From Sophora flavescens (lineage: Eukaryota > Streptophyta > Magnoliopsida > Fabales > Fabaceae), in NCBI GenBank assembly GCA_030762895.1, contig CM061069.1, forward strand, positions 23,141,630 through 23,205,629: a DNA stretch of 64,000 nucleotides. Reading direction: 5' to 3'. Position 1 is the first letter of the stretch. Each line of letters starts with the position of its first letter. A program made the position numbers and the translations under genes. Below, piece by piece: positions 45,464 to 57,565 of the stretch. Under the pieces are notes generated by a model. It was not told the origin of the DNA. It was given only the letters and a program-made list of their open reading frames with translations, and searched no databases.

Positions 45464-47180
45464 TTACTACCCCACTTAAAAAAATTTCGTCCTCGAAATT
45501 TCGTCACTCGAAACCAAACAGGATTTTGTAATCTCCTCTTTACCTTAAGATTTTACGTTGTCCTCCACATCACTTCTTTCCTCTTATTCTATATTCCATA
45601 ACACAATTCATTCTTATGTTATTTCTATATATCCGTACTATCCTCAAAATTTCATCAGAGTCTATCACACTCTAAAAAAACAAAATCGAAACTTAATCAC
45701 TTCTTTTATCAACATGGTTCTACCAGAAACATTATTCAAATCATCTAACTCTGAATATTATCACTAATACCAACAATATCTACACAGCACCACGTATCAA
45801 TTCCCTACTCAAAATATTTAATCATAGTCTTAATTTCTCTTCATTATAATTCAACACTCCAATTTGATATTACCTAACACATCTCATCCTCAAAATAATC
45901 TCATTGCATATCTTAATGCAATTAAACCAAAAGGGATTATATAAAATAGAATTATCTAACTCTTAGCTTTCGAACTTTTCTAACAACTTAATTTTACTCA
46001 AGAACTTCTCTTTTCCGCTCACGTTCATCCTAGGTAAAACTACCATAGACACCTTTCTATAATTCCTTACAATCATACGATTAAATCTTAACGATGATCA
46101 TTTTATCATTATCCTGGTTCCTTTAGCAAACTCTACCTCGATCATAACAAAATCTGCCAAAATCATCTTATTTACTGATCTTAATTCTGAAAATTCTCAG
46201 ATTTCTAATCACATCTACACCTAAATAAAAATCCACTCACCTCTTGTCGTGCTTAGATATTACACTTACTCTCAACTAACCTTCTAAAGATCAATTCCTT
46301 TCTTCTTTATCCATCTAACTTAGGATGATAAGCTGAACATTAACTTCAACTTGGATCTTAACACTAGATGTAACTTTAGCCCAACACTCGAAGTAAGCCT
46401 TGCTCAGAATGATGTTGGAAAATTCTTTATCAGGTTGGATCAGTCCTCTGATACACGCCTCTGTTGGTTTTTCCATTACACAGTGAACCTAAGCAGGTAA
46501 AAAGATGTTGACTTCATCAACCTACTCCCAATAATCTGAAAAGAGATTTTCAAGACAAGAATTTTCTTGATTTTGCTTTCACAAGAAAACATAAAGAATA
46601 ATTTGACCAATCTGAAAGATACAAGTGTTCAATATGTAAAAAGATTCTTTAATAGGTTCGTGAGTGTAAAAATGCATAGCTAATACAAGTTTACAAACAT
46701 GAGTCTAATAAAGTTTCTTCCTTCACAAGAACTTTACTACACAACGATTTAAAAGAACATCAGTCCGACAAAATTTAGACTGGATCACTTCCACCAAAAG
46801 TAAAAGTGAATCGACTAAGTCTCATCAAGAAACTTCTATCATCAAGAATTCATATATGTCGTATAACTCAAGAAATACTCATAATACATTTCCAAAGAAG
46901 TATGAAAATATCCAGACTGTCAAAACCAAAGTCAGGATAGATTTTAAATCAAGGTCAGAAAATGAATTTGACATGTACAACATGTACCGCTATGATTGTC
47001 TAATACAACCATAGGAATTTGAAAAGCAATTTGTCCATAAGGAACACTTTTTCTGAATCTCGAGACCCTCATCTAAGGTTGAAGATTTAAATCTATTCGC
47101 CTTGGTTTCTCACAAGCTCAACGCTTTTATGACGCACTTAGTATGGTCATCCTGAATCGGCACGATTCCTGATGACTTGG
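45464..47180 (-). other. Decayed interior of the family B element, left part
   Basis: Apart from the polypurine context (45464-45500), no domain could be read. Stops occur in all frames. It presumably derives from the integrase and 3' pol region, but I see no motif to prove it. Confidence 0.5.
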
Positions 47181-48598
47181 TGATGCGTGATTTTTAAGAT
47201 ATAAAGGCAAGTGCACCTCATCGCAAACAAGTAATACGGTGGTAAGACCGGTTATCGTATCCACAGGGATCGGTTGTCAATTACCAATTCACAAACTCAA
47301 CAACTATCTAGACTAAACTAAGGTATGAAAAGATCAAAACATAAAATAAAGAAAGCAAAACAATATTTTTGGTCTTTTGGGAATTTTATCGAACACTTGG
47401 TATGCAAACAGAGATGTGGCTAGAATTGTCAGGGTTAGACTACACTAATCCTCCCTTGATTGCAATGAAATGGCTTCTAACACAAGTCCTAATTCAATAA
47501 TGACAATCAAGTCTTTTCTAAAATACTCAAGCCTAATGTCTTAGGTGCATTGAGCCTAAAACCCCAAATTAAACCCTAATGTCTTAGGTGGATTAACCTG
47601 AGATTTTTCATTAAGTCAAGACTTATAAGATTGCAAGCATCCAACACCTATGTCTAGATTCTTGAACTACTTGGCATATGATTCATGAGCATGCCTTAAC
47701 ATCAATCTGTCAATTGTCTATCAAAGCAACATATCATTCCTATGGGTAGCTAATCCAAGGAAAGCATTAAGCACAGAATCACATACTCATAAAGGAATAG
47801 AAACTTGCATTAAACAACCAAATCAATTTACAAACAAGTTCAGAAAAGTAATCATCTAACCCCAACAATAGGGGATTTAACTACTCATGATAAAAGGAAA
47901 TACAAAAGAGAATGAGAGAAGGGATGGAGAACATTCATAGAAGAATCCTCCAAGCTTCCTCCATTCCCAGAGCGAGGAAATCTCCCCTTCTAGGGCTGGA
48001 ACCCTAGTCCAGCCGCAGCCTCTAAGTGCTCCCAAGTGCTCCTCCTCCAAAAGCTCCCAAAAAATCCCTTTTCTGCCCTAAAACAGCAACTTATACCAAT
48101 CAGTTCTGCGCTCACTCGCGAGGCGAATATTAAAATCTGCTGTTGCTGAGAAATGGGCTCTCGCGAGGCGAGAGTTGATTCGCGTCGCGAGCCAGTAAAA
48201 TGGTTCTTCAATATGCCCGTGAGGAGCATCAGGGCCTGGGCGTGATGGCTTCTAGTTTCCATACTCGCGAGGCGAAACATGGTTCGTGGGCGAACCGAAA
48301 AGATGACATTCTGCTAGAACAGTCAGCTCTCAGGGTCGCGAGGCGAATCCAGTCTCGCGGGGCGAATAACCAGAATTCTGCTTGGCTCAATTTCTTCTCT
48401 TTTCAGGCTCTATTTCATCCAAGCTCCATCAAGGCTAATTCTGAGCATTTTTCCATTGAATTCCTGCAAAACAACACCAAGAAACCGCTTCACCCGTTCC
48501 AAGGGAAAATCTAACTAAAATCAAATAAAGAATGCCTAATCTATATGAAAAATGCATGCAAAAGTATATAGAAAACATGATGTAAAATCACACTATCA
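47181..48598 (-). mobile_element. Solo LTR of an Ogre/TAT-like element
   Basis: 1418 bp with TG...CA ends (TGATGCGTGATTTTT / AAAATCACACTATCA) and a perfect cttgg duplication (47176-47180 and 48599-48603). It has no PBS, pol or second LTR. 48110-48370 carries about eight TCGCGAGGCGA-type motifs in the opposite orientation to those of the TAT-like LTRs, with further nucleotide similarity around them. It is the innermost and youngest layer on this side. Confidence 0.87.
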
Positions 48599-48639
48599 CT
48601 TGGTCAATCACTCAGACACACGAACAGTTGATCTTTCCT

Positions 48640-48880
48640 CATAAGCTGAGTTTACAAAACAAAATCTTTAATAAGTCCTAACTCCAATCTGGTGGTAACT
48701 TGTTCTCAAGTCGATCCTTGAATATATCACAACTATCCTTGCGAGTAATCGGTAACACGTGACACGGAGGTCTCTCATGCTCCTCGTGACTCTTAGAGTA
48801 AACGTAAACATCGATCATCGATGAAGATGATGACTAACTTATCGAGAAAGGGACCAAAATTCCATTTCTTGAAGTCTAAC
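48640..48880 (-). pseudogene. Gypsy RT remnant in the family B element
   Basis: On the minus strand at about 48870-48820 the frame reads GPFLDKLVIIFIDD, matching the catalytic region of chromovirus RT (compare FLDKFFVVFIDDIL in the Gypsy element at 32175-32215). Downstream, after frame changes, a Tyr-Ser-Lys-like then Glu-His-Glu-like stretch follows, as in RT. Gag and protease are gone: only about 400 bp separate this from the primer-binding site. Confidence 0.6.
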
Positions 48881-49290
48881 CCAACTAACTTCGTTGGCGA
48901 TATGCTACACAAAGCGGTTGAGATCTGGCTAAATCTAGAAACTAGATCAATCAGAAACTCAACATCCGTCCGTCCGCACAAACTTGGGACATTCTCAGAA
49001 AATTTTCACCAAAAACTTTCAATGACAGGTACCTTATTCAAATGTCTGATACCGTCCTAAGGAATAAACGAATGTATTAACATGAACATGAGTACCCTTT
49101 ACTAAACATGAGTTCTCACAAGGTCTCAACCCAATCGGAACCCACCAAACATACTTACTTGTGTGTCAACACACATTGTTTCAACCAAGAAACAATTCAA
49201 ACAAGGTTCAACCAGAGATCACACAACAAAAACCTAACAGACCTATTTCCCAACATTCCCGAAAGACTCGACCAGCTCTGATACCACTAA

Positions 49291-52200
49291 TGTAACACCC
49301 TAAACTCGGGTCATCACATGGTTACCCGTTTTCGGAAATAAAACTTAATTTGCTGGTTACTTTCGGAAAATAATGTTTTCTCAACGTTCATCTTTTCAAA
49401 ATATGGTGATAATTTTTTTTTTTTACCTCATAACAATAACAACTTAATCAAATCACACTTAACAACACAATGTATATAAATCTTACAACTATACTGCCTC
49501 ATATATTTTCATACCTAAATCAACATCAGTTTTATCTTCAAAACATAATAGGACCTAAGCTGGTCGTAACTAACAGACACTACTGCCAACTGGAGCAACA
49601 CAGCACACTTCCAACTAGACAGCCTTCTTCTTCGTGTAGGGATCATACCCCTTGTACGTCTCTGAGATGTGTTGTAAGGGTGAGACACCAATATACGGAT
49701 TTATTTCCATAACTAAATGCGCAACACAAAAGAAGGCATATACACATATACATATTTATAACAACCTACTCATTCATATTATATCACATCGTTTATCAAT
49801 GGGTTTCACACCCCAAACATCAACGTTGAAAAACTATGCATGAACACTTCAAAACATCATCTAACATTCATACCTAATCTCATGAGATATCTCCAACCTC
49901 GTGGTGAGTTGATCAGACTCGATAGTTACAGGGCACACGACCACGGACACGCGATCCACAGACACGCAGATCACAACCCATCACACACTCTGTCCCAACA
50001 TCGTGGCACAGGTGTCACAACGTAGATGGGGCCTCATTGTCCACCAGGAACAATAAGAACATCTTTATGATCTACCATGACGCCGCATGGTAATCACTGC
50101 GTTTGATCATGGCACGTCCGCCAAATGCATGCAATAAAAACCTTTTGTTCTCAACACTTTTCTTTGTGCTATATCTTTATTTGTCAAAGCTCTCAAAAGC
50201 TTTCGACCCATCATCGTTTTTAAACATCAAAGCTCTCAAAAGCTTTCAACTTATCATCGTTTTTAAACATCAAAGCTCTCAAAAGCTTTCAACTTATCAT
50301 CGTTTTTAAACATCAAAGCTCTCAAAAGCTTTCAACTTATCATCGTTTTCAACATTGAATGCTCTCAAAAGCATCATCGTTTTCAACTTCGAATGCTCTC
50401 AAAAGCATCATCGTTTTCAACATCTTTACAACTTTTATTAACAACACAGGACCTCAAAGTCCGAGTGCTCAATCACGAAGCCTTTAGACCGTTGCAATCA
50501 GTCTTAGGTTCGTGGTAATAGAAAACATCTTAAAACGTTTTAACTTATTTACGTAGATACCCAGTCTACAACACAACGAACCTTAATACCCCGACGTCTC
50601 GGTTATTAAGTTCCATAACATCGTTTTACATCGTTTTTGTCTGTGAAAAACAAATCCAAAATAAGACAACGTCAAAAGAACACTAGCACCCCGACATCTC
50701 GGTTACTAAGTTCTATATCGTTGCTAAGTAAAACTCATTTACAGAAAATCATTTCTACTTGAAAACTCTTTTACTGAAACTTCAGCTTTAAAAATTAAAT
50801 CAATTCCGATTAAACCTCTTCTCAAACAAGTACTGCTATTTTTAAACTTTCACCGTAAATAATTTCAAAACTTGTCATCGTTAATCATTTTCCAAGAAAA
50901 TATTTTTAAAGTCAAACTTTGACTTTTTTTTTTTTTTTTATTTTTTTTATTATAAAGTATTTTTGAATATTAATTTCACAAAATAACTTTTTATAATATT
51001 TCGGAATTTCTTCCATAAAAATTAGCAGTACTAAAAAAATTTCACGGTTACGCTCTCACCGCGACTCATAAATTTCTTTTACACTGATAAATTATTAAAA
51101 TAATAATAATTCTCAAAAACTCATTATTTTTCCAAAATAATATTTTCCACCATTATTATATTCCAACATTTCCCATAAAACGTTGAATATAATTTTCACA
51201 ACTTATTAAATATTTTATCTGATTAATCGGTTGTGCACTGACCACTGTCAGGCCTCTCAAACAACATTCAACATTCATCGTTCAACAACATCATCATAAT
51301 TATATCACCAGGCAGATCATGCATCATAGCAACATAATATACTACTGCAGATAATTAAATAAATTAAAAGCAGAAAAATCACCGATACATAGATAAACAA
51401 CACAACGTACGCCACATAAACAAATAACCACAACCACATATAAATCATATAAATCACACTACACACAAATAGTTATAGAGAAAAATCCCTCAGGTAAGCT
51501 CCCTTACACTGTTGAAGACTCGAACTAAGGGTTTCAAATAATCTCCCGATTTGATCCGGTTTCCTCCTTCGGCTTTAGGTCAAACCAACCCGATCGATTC
51601 CTTCATAACGAATTGCAACCAAAATAAATCAAAATCAAACAACAACACACTTAAACCAATGGGGGTAGGGTTCGGCTTCAACCAATTTTCTAGGTTAGGA
51701 AAGTTAAAATTTGATTAACTTAGGGATTAATGATCCATAAGTTACTTAAGCATGATTAATCACTTTAACCATGATTATGAACTAAGAATCATGAACTAAA
51801 CCCATCTAGTTCCAAGAACTATGGTTTCGGCCAAGGGCTGAGTTTGGAGTTAGAAATCTCTAAAATTTCTAAACTCTTGGATTTAATCAACATACAAAAC
51901 CTAGAGTTAGATTCAAAGATTACAACAACTTTTGAATCACAAAATCATTAAGTGATCATACCTAGGGTTTCAGTTTTTGAAGAAACAAATAGGCTTAAGT
52001 TTGATTTTTGATCTTATATATACTTGAATACAAGAACTATCAAAATATAATCATGAATCAAGACATGAAATTGAAACAAAACCTAAGAACACAAAGTTAA
52101 CCTAGGTTCGGCCCAGTCCAGATTTTAGGGAAAGAAATTTCTCATGATCTTGTGCTTCTAGATGATGAAAATAGAGATGATTATAAGATCATATCAATTG

Positions 52201-53305
52201 GTTTCATGTCAAAAGGATTTTTCTAGAATTAGTTATGAATTTTTGAATCTAGTTCCATGAACTTTGAACAAATGAAGAACATATGAATCTTAGCCATGAA
52301 TCTACAAAAGTTGTGAAGAGAAATGATTTAAATGACAAGAGAATAAGTTATTACCTCTTGATGATCCAAGAAAACAAAGTTTGGATGATGTTCTTCAAGG
52401 TTTTCTTATGGTGTTCTTAAGAAACTTAAGGGAGAAGATGAACATAGTTAGGGTTTAGAACAGTTTTAGTATTTTGGGTGGATCTCTCAACATACTTGTC
52501 CGTTTTGGATGATCTTTATGTCGTTGGAAATAAGAGATAAAGATGAACAACTTTCATGTTGAATGTTTTCAGAGATTCAAAATAGAAACTGGTCAGAATT
52601 GCTATGCAAAATCGGACGAATTATGAACTCTTTGGAGAAAAGAACATGAAAATGGAAGAAAATGGCTTAATGAAGAAGACAACCTATTTAAATGAAGAAG
52701 AAACCAAACTTAATGAAGAAGGCATTGGAGCCGTGGGTTTTGGGCAAGGGTTGGTCAACTTTTTCCAATGGCATTTGTTTGAAATTGTCATAAAAAGACA
52801 AGGGCAATTTGGTCATTTCATAGGAAAAATTAACTTTGTCATAAATGTGCCATTATGATACGGATAAACTCGTCATAAATGCTCGTCAAGTCGGTCAATC
52901 CAACATCTCTGCTACGTTGCCGACTCCTCGATTCATCTGGCGCAAGCTTTTCCTAGAGATATCTCGACTTATACGCTCGTAACAAATATAATATTTTAAT
53001 TTTTTTACCAAAATTTTCAAAACTTCCAGTATCGTAGTAAATACGATAAAAATATTTTTCATCTCGTTCACGACTCAAAATTAGGTCTTCTGAGCAGTAA
53101 ACTTTTACTGTCAGTGAAAACACAGAAAACGGCAGACCGGCTTCCGTCTGAGTTTTCAACCAAAAACTTCCCCGTAGCCTTATAAAAATAAGTATAACAA
53201 GGAAATGACCTTGGTTTATCCAAAATCATTTTCTAAGTCTCGGAAAAAAAAATATTTATATATTTATTACCGATATTACGAAGCAGCGAAAATTGGGGTG
53301 TTACA
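49291..53305 (-). repeat. LTR of family B element (5' LTR in its own orientation)
   Basis: 4015 bp, with the four-unit version of the tandem repeat (50185-50430). The splice-like block at 51490-51515 has a few changes relative to the other LTR. Confidence 0.9.
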
Positions 53306-55569
53306 TTCTCTTTTTTCTTTTCTTTTCACAGTTGCGGCTGCAACAGTAGGTTTAGCATTTTTTTTTCTTTTGTAATGGAGAACTAGTCTCCTTGGATTAA
53401 CCTACTGCGATTGGCTTCCATTGACGCTTGAGGTTTTGTAATTCCTGAACTTTATGCTATTCTCTTTCAATACTTGTTTTATATGTTCTGTTTGCTTAAT
53501 TCAGAATCGTATAGAGTAGGTGTTGATTTATTTCGATGATTGTGTGTTCCTATACTTAATCGCGTTTGCTTAATTCGCGTGTGTTCGTTCATGTTCGCTT
53601 AGTTCATGAGTGCTTCACCCCGTTTGCTTAATTCGGGAATAAGAACATATGCCTCGTAGCGTTGATTTCGCTTGTTAATTGATGCTACAATCGAAAAGGG
53701 TTTAGAATCTTCTTAGGGCATGGAATTATATAAATTGATGATAGTGGGAACCCGAGAACAGTAGGTTAATCGCTTAGTTTATTTGGTAATTGTTTAGTTA
53801 CATTGTCTTTCTGCTTTGTTTTCTTTATTCAATTCCAATTCCAAAACCCCCCAAAAACTGACTTTTCTGATAATAGCAACCCAAGAGTCCTTATGAGACG
53901 ATATCCGAGTTGTCGCTCCCTAAACTACATTTTTACAAACCGCTCGCTTTTTGGCGCGTGCGCGACAACGCGTTCAAAAGGACTACGGTCGCTTTACTAC
54001 TCGTTTTGAGGTAAGGGGAGACAGTCTGAGGGAAACTTAATTATGATAACTATATGTATTTGTATGTGTTTATATGTGTTTTGTTTGAGATTTTATGATT
54101 TGTTATGTTTAACTGAAGTTTTGGTATGTTGATTTGGTTGATTTTTGAATGATTTGATGAAAATTCATGAATCTGTCTTTGGAATTGTTATATTTAAATG
54201 AGTTGATTACTTGTTATGTGTATTATAATGATGCTTTGGTTGTTGCATGGAAAGCCTAACTAGTGTTAGTGCTCAATTAAAACTTCTCAAGATAAAAGCA
54301 TTAATAAAACTATATGAAGAATATTAAGAATAAACATCGTATTTAAAGAAATATTTTGGAAAAAGAAAAATTTATTTGAATAAGAATTTAAATGATTTAA
54401 CTCTAGAATAAACAATTTTTGAAAATATTTTATGGAGAGAAAACAAATTGATTTCTTAGTTCCAAAAAGATTTTATTTGAAAACTTCAAGTGTTTTCAAA
54501 AAAATAAAATTGTCAAAAACAAAAATAGTTTTTTTTTAAAGAATGGATTTTCCATTACTTGGAGTTTTCTTTTCAAAATGAATTTTAGATAATGAGTTTT
54601 CCTTTAAGGCTTTATTTAAATGAAAATATCTGATAACTTGGATAAATTACGAAAAAAATATATGTTGTTTTATATTTAGATTTCACTGAACGAAAAATAA
54701 CGTTGAAAAGTAAACTAAGTAACCGAGACGTCGGGATACTAGAGTTTTTAAGCACGTTGATCTATGATCCGTGTCCTGTTGTTGGGGACTGTGTGTTCTA
54801 TATACATTGTTGTGGATTGTGTGTCCTGTACACGTTATATTAAAACGTGGTGAATGTGGTAAAAAGGTAAAAGTTGTTTTCTATGACCACAACGTCCAAA
54901 ACTGGGGCATCGGTTTAGGACGGTTGTGATTAGACACTCGGACTTTCATGTCCTGTGTTGATAATAAAACTTTAAAACGTTGAAAGATTTTGGGTGGTCG
55001 TGAGCATTGAGCCTCGACAAAGGAAAGAATGAAACACAAAGAAAAACAATGAAAAAAAAAAGTTTTTACATGCATTTGGCAGGCGTGCCCCAGTTGTTTT
55101 GTGTGAATACCTTTAAGGGGAAGGTATCTCATGCGACGTTGTATCCATGGTGCCTTGATGGACCATGATTTCCAAGGGCCTTGTTCACTGTGCGTTGTGT
55201 AGGATAGTGTGCTCTGGAACCCACAGGTGTTGATCATTGTGCCTTGAGTTGGACAGTGATGTGGGAATGAATTTGTGCCATGTGTTGGCTATTTGAGCCT
55301 GATTAGCTCACTTTTTTTAAAAAGTGATGTTGGGACCTTCGGAGATTTAGGATAGATTGTGAATTATAGAAGTGCCATGGATTTTCCAAATTAACGATGA
55401 TTGTAGATGTCACTGTATTATGTTGAAAATATTATGATGTATGTAACTGTTTATTTGTACATGTTGTTTTGTTTGTATTACATGTAGTTGTCATAAATCA
55501 TCCATATATTGGTATCTCACCCTTGCATTTTCTTTTCTCTATCTGGTACCTATATCTGCTTGAATATAG

Positions 55570-56007
55570 ATGGATCCGAACATGCCCTTAGCGCACTCCA
55601 GGATGCAGGCCATTATCTTTGACAATCTGCATGATCTGAATGCATGGGTCTTTCATCAGGGGCCCCAGACGGTTGAGTATACTGGCTCTATCTGCACGGT
55701 TGAGGGCACTGAGGTAGGTGGACCCGAGATGAGAGTGCATACCTTTGAGGCTATTCAGACTTCATTACCACCGATGGAATCTTATTTGCAGCATATGGCC
55801 GCTTAGGGACTTTTGGAGATAAATCATCTCCCAGAAGTTCATCAACCAGATGCAGTACCAGCTCCGCCTGTAGAGGAGGATCCTCAGGAGATGGTTGAGG
55901 AGGACCCTGCTGAGGTTATAGAGGAGGACCCACAATACTACCCGCTAAATGATGCTGATGATGATTCTCCTGATACGGGAGTTGTGTCTTCAGCAACATG
56001 CCTCTAG
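55570..56007 (+). pseudogene. LTR-internal ORF, 3' LTR copy (one stop)
   Basis: The ATG at 55570 opens MDPNMPLAHSR and continues in one frame to 56007, with a single TAG (55804-55806) where the 5' LTR has an arginine codon. The first 78 residues are well ordered in composition. The second part is acidic with EEDP repeats. It ends about 540 bp before the LTR end. The paired copy at 28922-29420 shows the complementary damage, so a longer ancestral frame is likely. Confidence 0.5.
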
Positions 56008-56272
56008 AGGATGGGGATGACCATCACGGTCTCCCTAATGGGTACCGGTAGTCTGTCTGACCAGCTGTAGGATTTATCTTGTCTTTTGGGGTAATGTTGT
56101 TAGGATAGTCGTTTCTTTCCTCTGAAAATTGTAGTTTCTTTTGACTTAGAACTTGCTAAATCAGTTTGACTTTGTTAGTGTATGTTCAACCTTTAACTCT
56201 CTCTCACTGTACAAACCGACTTTTCACTCGTGTAAGTTCTGTCAAGTGGTCTGTCTCCAAGAAGGTCTTATG

Positions 56273-56276
<4 letters not shown>

Positions 56277-56358
<82 letters not shown>
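56277..56358. repeat. (AT)n microsatellite, expanded in the 3' LTR
   Basis: About 40 units with one interruption, compared with about 10 at the same site in the 5' LTR. Confidence 0.95.
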
Positions 56359-56758
56359 AGGTGTTTTCTTTGACTCAACTACGTGTTATTTATTTATGTT
56401 ATTTGATGCATGAAGGATAAAGTCTTATAATGAGTAAGGATGTAGTTAATTTCACAAATATGTATTTCCGAAAGTAATTGATAATCTATTAAACGTTTTA
56501 TTTTCCGGTTAATAAAGTAATTAATGTGATCCCTGAGTCAAGGGTGTCACACTGTAGTAGCACCACCATTGCAAAGAGCACCTTCCCTTGAAAGACATAA
56601 ACAGAACTAATCCTAGCAAAATAAAGCAAAGGGTGTTATACCCTGATGCAACTCAAAGAGCAAAAATAACACAGATACACATTATTGAATTTCAATTAAT
56701 ATATTGAATTTAAGCGAAATAAATGATTTGTTTTTTTCACCGTTAGTGATATAATTGA

Positions 56759-56941
56759 GAGCTAATAAAATGATTAATTTTACTAATACCAAGAGTTTAA
56801 GGACTAATTAGGATGAAAAAATAGTTGAAGGATTGATTTTACTAATAATAGGAATTTAAGGACTAATTGGGAAGAAAAAATAGATGAATGTGCCTATTTG
56901 CAAATGGGCTAAAGGTTAGGGGGTGTATTTACAATTTTCCC
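56759..56941 (-). repeat. Right terminal inverted repeat of the outer Mutator-like element
   Basis: Reverse complement of 13911-14096 with scattered mismatches. It is followed by the 9-bp duplication tattaactt (56942-56950). Confidence 0.85.
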
Positions 56942-57176
56942 TATTAACTTTTTGTTTTAACATTTACTTAATTAGTAAAATGATTATTTTTTATTAAACT
57001 TTTTCCGTTAGAAATTGATAACATAACATATAGTGATTGTACTATTAAGCTCATAAATTTCATTAAATACTCTTAATAGAATTTTATGAGAAATAGAAAA
57101 TTAAATTTTAATATCATTTATTTTGTCAAGGCATTAAATTTTTTTAATCTAGATTTTTTTTTACCCGATTTCTAAT

Positions 57177-57487
57177 AGAGTAATAATAGGTGAACTCCCA
57201 AATGGGACACCCATTTGGAACATGGGTCAATCATGTATAAATATTTGGTTAATTCATTTCATTATATGGTTAATGGGTTTATTTACCATAATCATGTAAA
57301 TATTTGGTTAATCACATGCAAATATCTGGTTAATTTAGTTCTTTATATGATTAATGGGTCATCATGAATTAACCAAATATTTATACGTGATTAACCATAT
57401 AATGAATTGAATCAACCAAATATTTATACATGATTAACCATGTGTCCCAAATGAGTGTCCCATTTGGTGTTCACCTATCATTACTCT
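57177..57487. mobile_element. Foldback MITE
   Basis: 311 bp whose two halves are largely inverted copies. Ends are AGAGTAATAATAGGTGAAC and the complement of AGAGTAATGATAGGTGAAC, with an inner 'aaatatttggttaat' repeated in both directions. It could fold into one long hairpin. It is non-coding. The target duplication was not resolved, so the superfamily is left open. Confidence 0.7.
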
Positions 57488-57565
57488 TTGTAATATAGCC
57501 AACTGTTTATATTAAGCATTTTTGGATAGAAATTGATAGCTAATAAGACAATAAATATCATTTAA

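Larger units (their letters stand above)
41493..53305 (-). mobile_element. Inverted Gypsy-type element with long young LTRs and decayed interior (family B)
   Basis: Flanked by ttctc (41488-41492 and 53306-53310). LTRs of about 4.0 kb start TG and end GGGGTGTTACA. The primer-binding site on the minus strand is TGGTATCAGAGCTGG (about 49287 down to 49273), just inside the right LTR. The purine tract and GACGAAATTT context adjoin the left LTR (45464-45500). The interior is only 3.8 kb, of which 1.4 kb is a later solo LTR. It keeps only a scrap of RT, so the element is non-autonomous. Confidence 0.9.
36818..53976 (+). mobile_element. TAT/Ogre-like non-autonomous LTR retrotransposon
   Basis: Flanked by aaagg (36813-36817 and 53977-53981). 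LTRs of about 1.22 kb start TGATSAGCCTCTGGCTC. The primer-binding site TGGCGCCGTTGTCGGGG (38045-38061) is the type used by TAT/Athila/Ogre elements. The 3' end has the familiar AGTTTAAGTTTGGGGTATTT tract (40923-40938). The native element is about 5.3 kb. It has no RT, integrase or protease, only one unrecognised ORF, so it must have moved with proteins supplied in trans. Confidence 0.88.
40939..53976 (+). repeat. 3' LTR of the TAT-like element, interrupted
   Basis: 40939-41492 continues at 53311-53976 once the inverted element and one duplication copy are removed. It is nearly identical to 36818-38039, including the eight TCGCGA motifs (41156-41427). Confidence 0.9.
14451..56551 (+). mobile_element. 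Chromovirus-type Gypsy retrotransposon carrying nested insertions
   Basis: A complete but dead element. It is flanked by the 5-bp duplication ctgta (14446-14450 and 56552-56556) and has LTRs starting TGTAACGCCCC. Downstream of the 5' LTR is a primer-binding site TGGTATCTGAGC (29871-29882), matching the initiator tRNA-Met type. A degenerate gag-pol follows, then a purine-rich tract at about 34551-34566. The polyprotein order is gag, protease, RT, RNase H, integrase, then a C-terminal chromodomain-like tail, which is Gypsy/Metaviridae chromovirus, most like the Tekay/Del group. Without the nested insertions it would be about 14.4 kb. Both LTRs have been hit by later elements. Confidence 0.93.
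34568..56551 (+). repeat. 3' LTR of the Gypsy element, interrupted
   Basis: Native length is about 4.82 kb: 34568-36817 joined to 53982-56551. It ends GTGTCACA at 56551. It differs from the 5' LTR by several percent by eye plus indels, so this element is older than those inside it. It lacks the SINE and the long C tract and has a much longer AT tract. Confidence 0.92.
13911..56941. mobile_element. Mutator-like element split by nested retrotransposons
   Basis: The outermost shell begins GGGAAAA at 13911 and ends with the complement TTTTCCC at 56941. Perfect 9-bp direct repeats tattaactt lie immediately outside (13902-13910 and 56942-56950). A 9-bp duplication with long inverted ends is the signature of the Mutator superfamily. 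Removing the Gypsy element inserted at 14451 leaves only about 0.93 kb of original element (13911-14450 plus 56557-56941). It has no transposase, so it was a non-autonomous copy. Its non-terminal part (14150-14445, 56557-56750) is less AT-rich and resembles untranslated transcript sequence, possibly captured. The present span is 43 kb. Confidence 0.85.
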
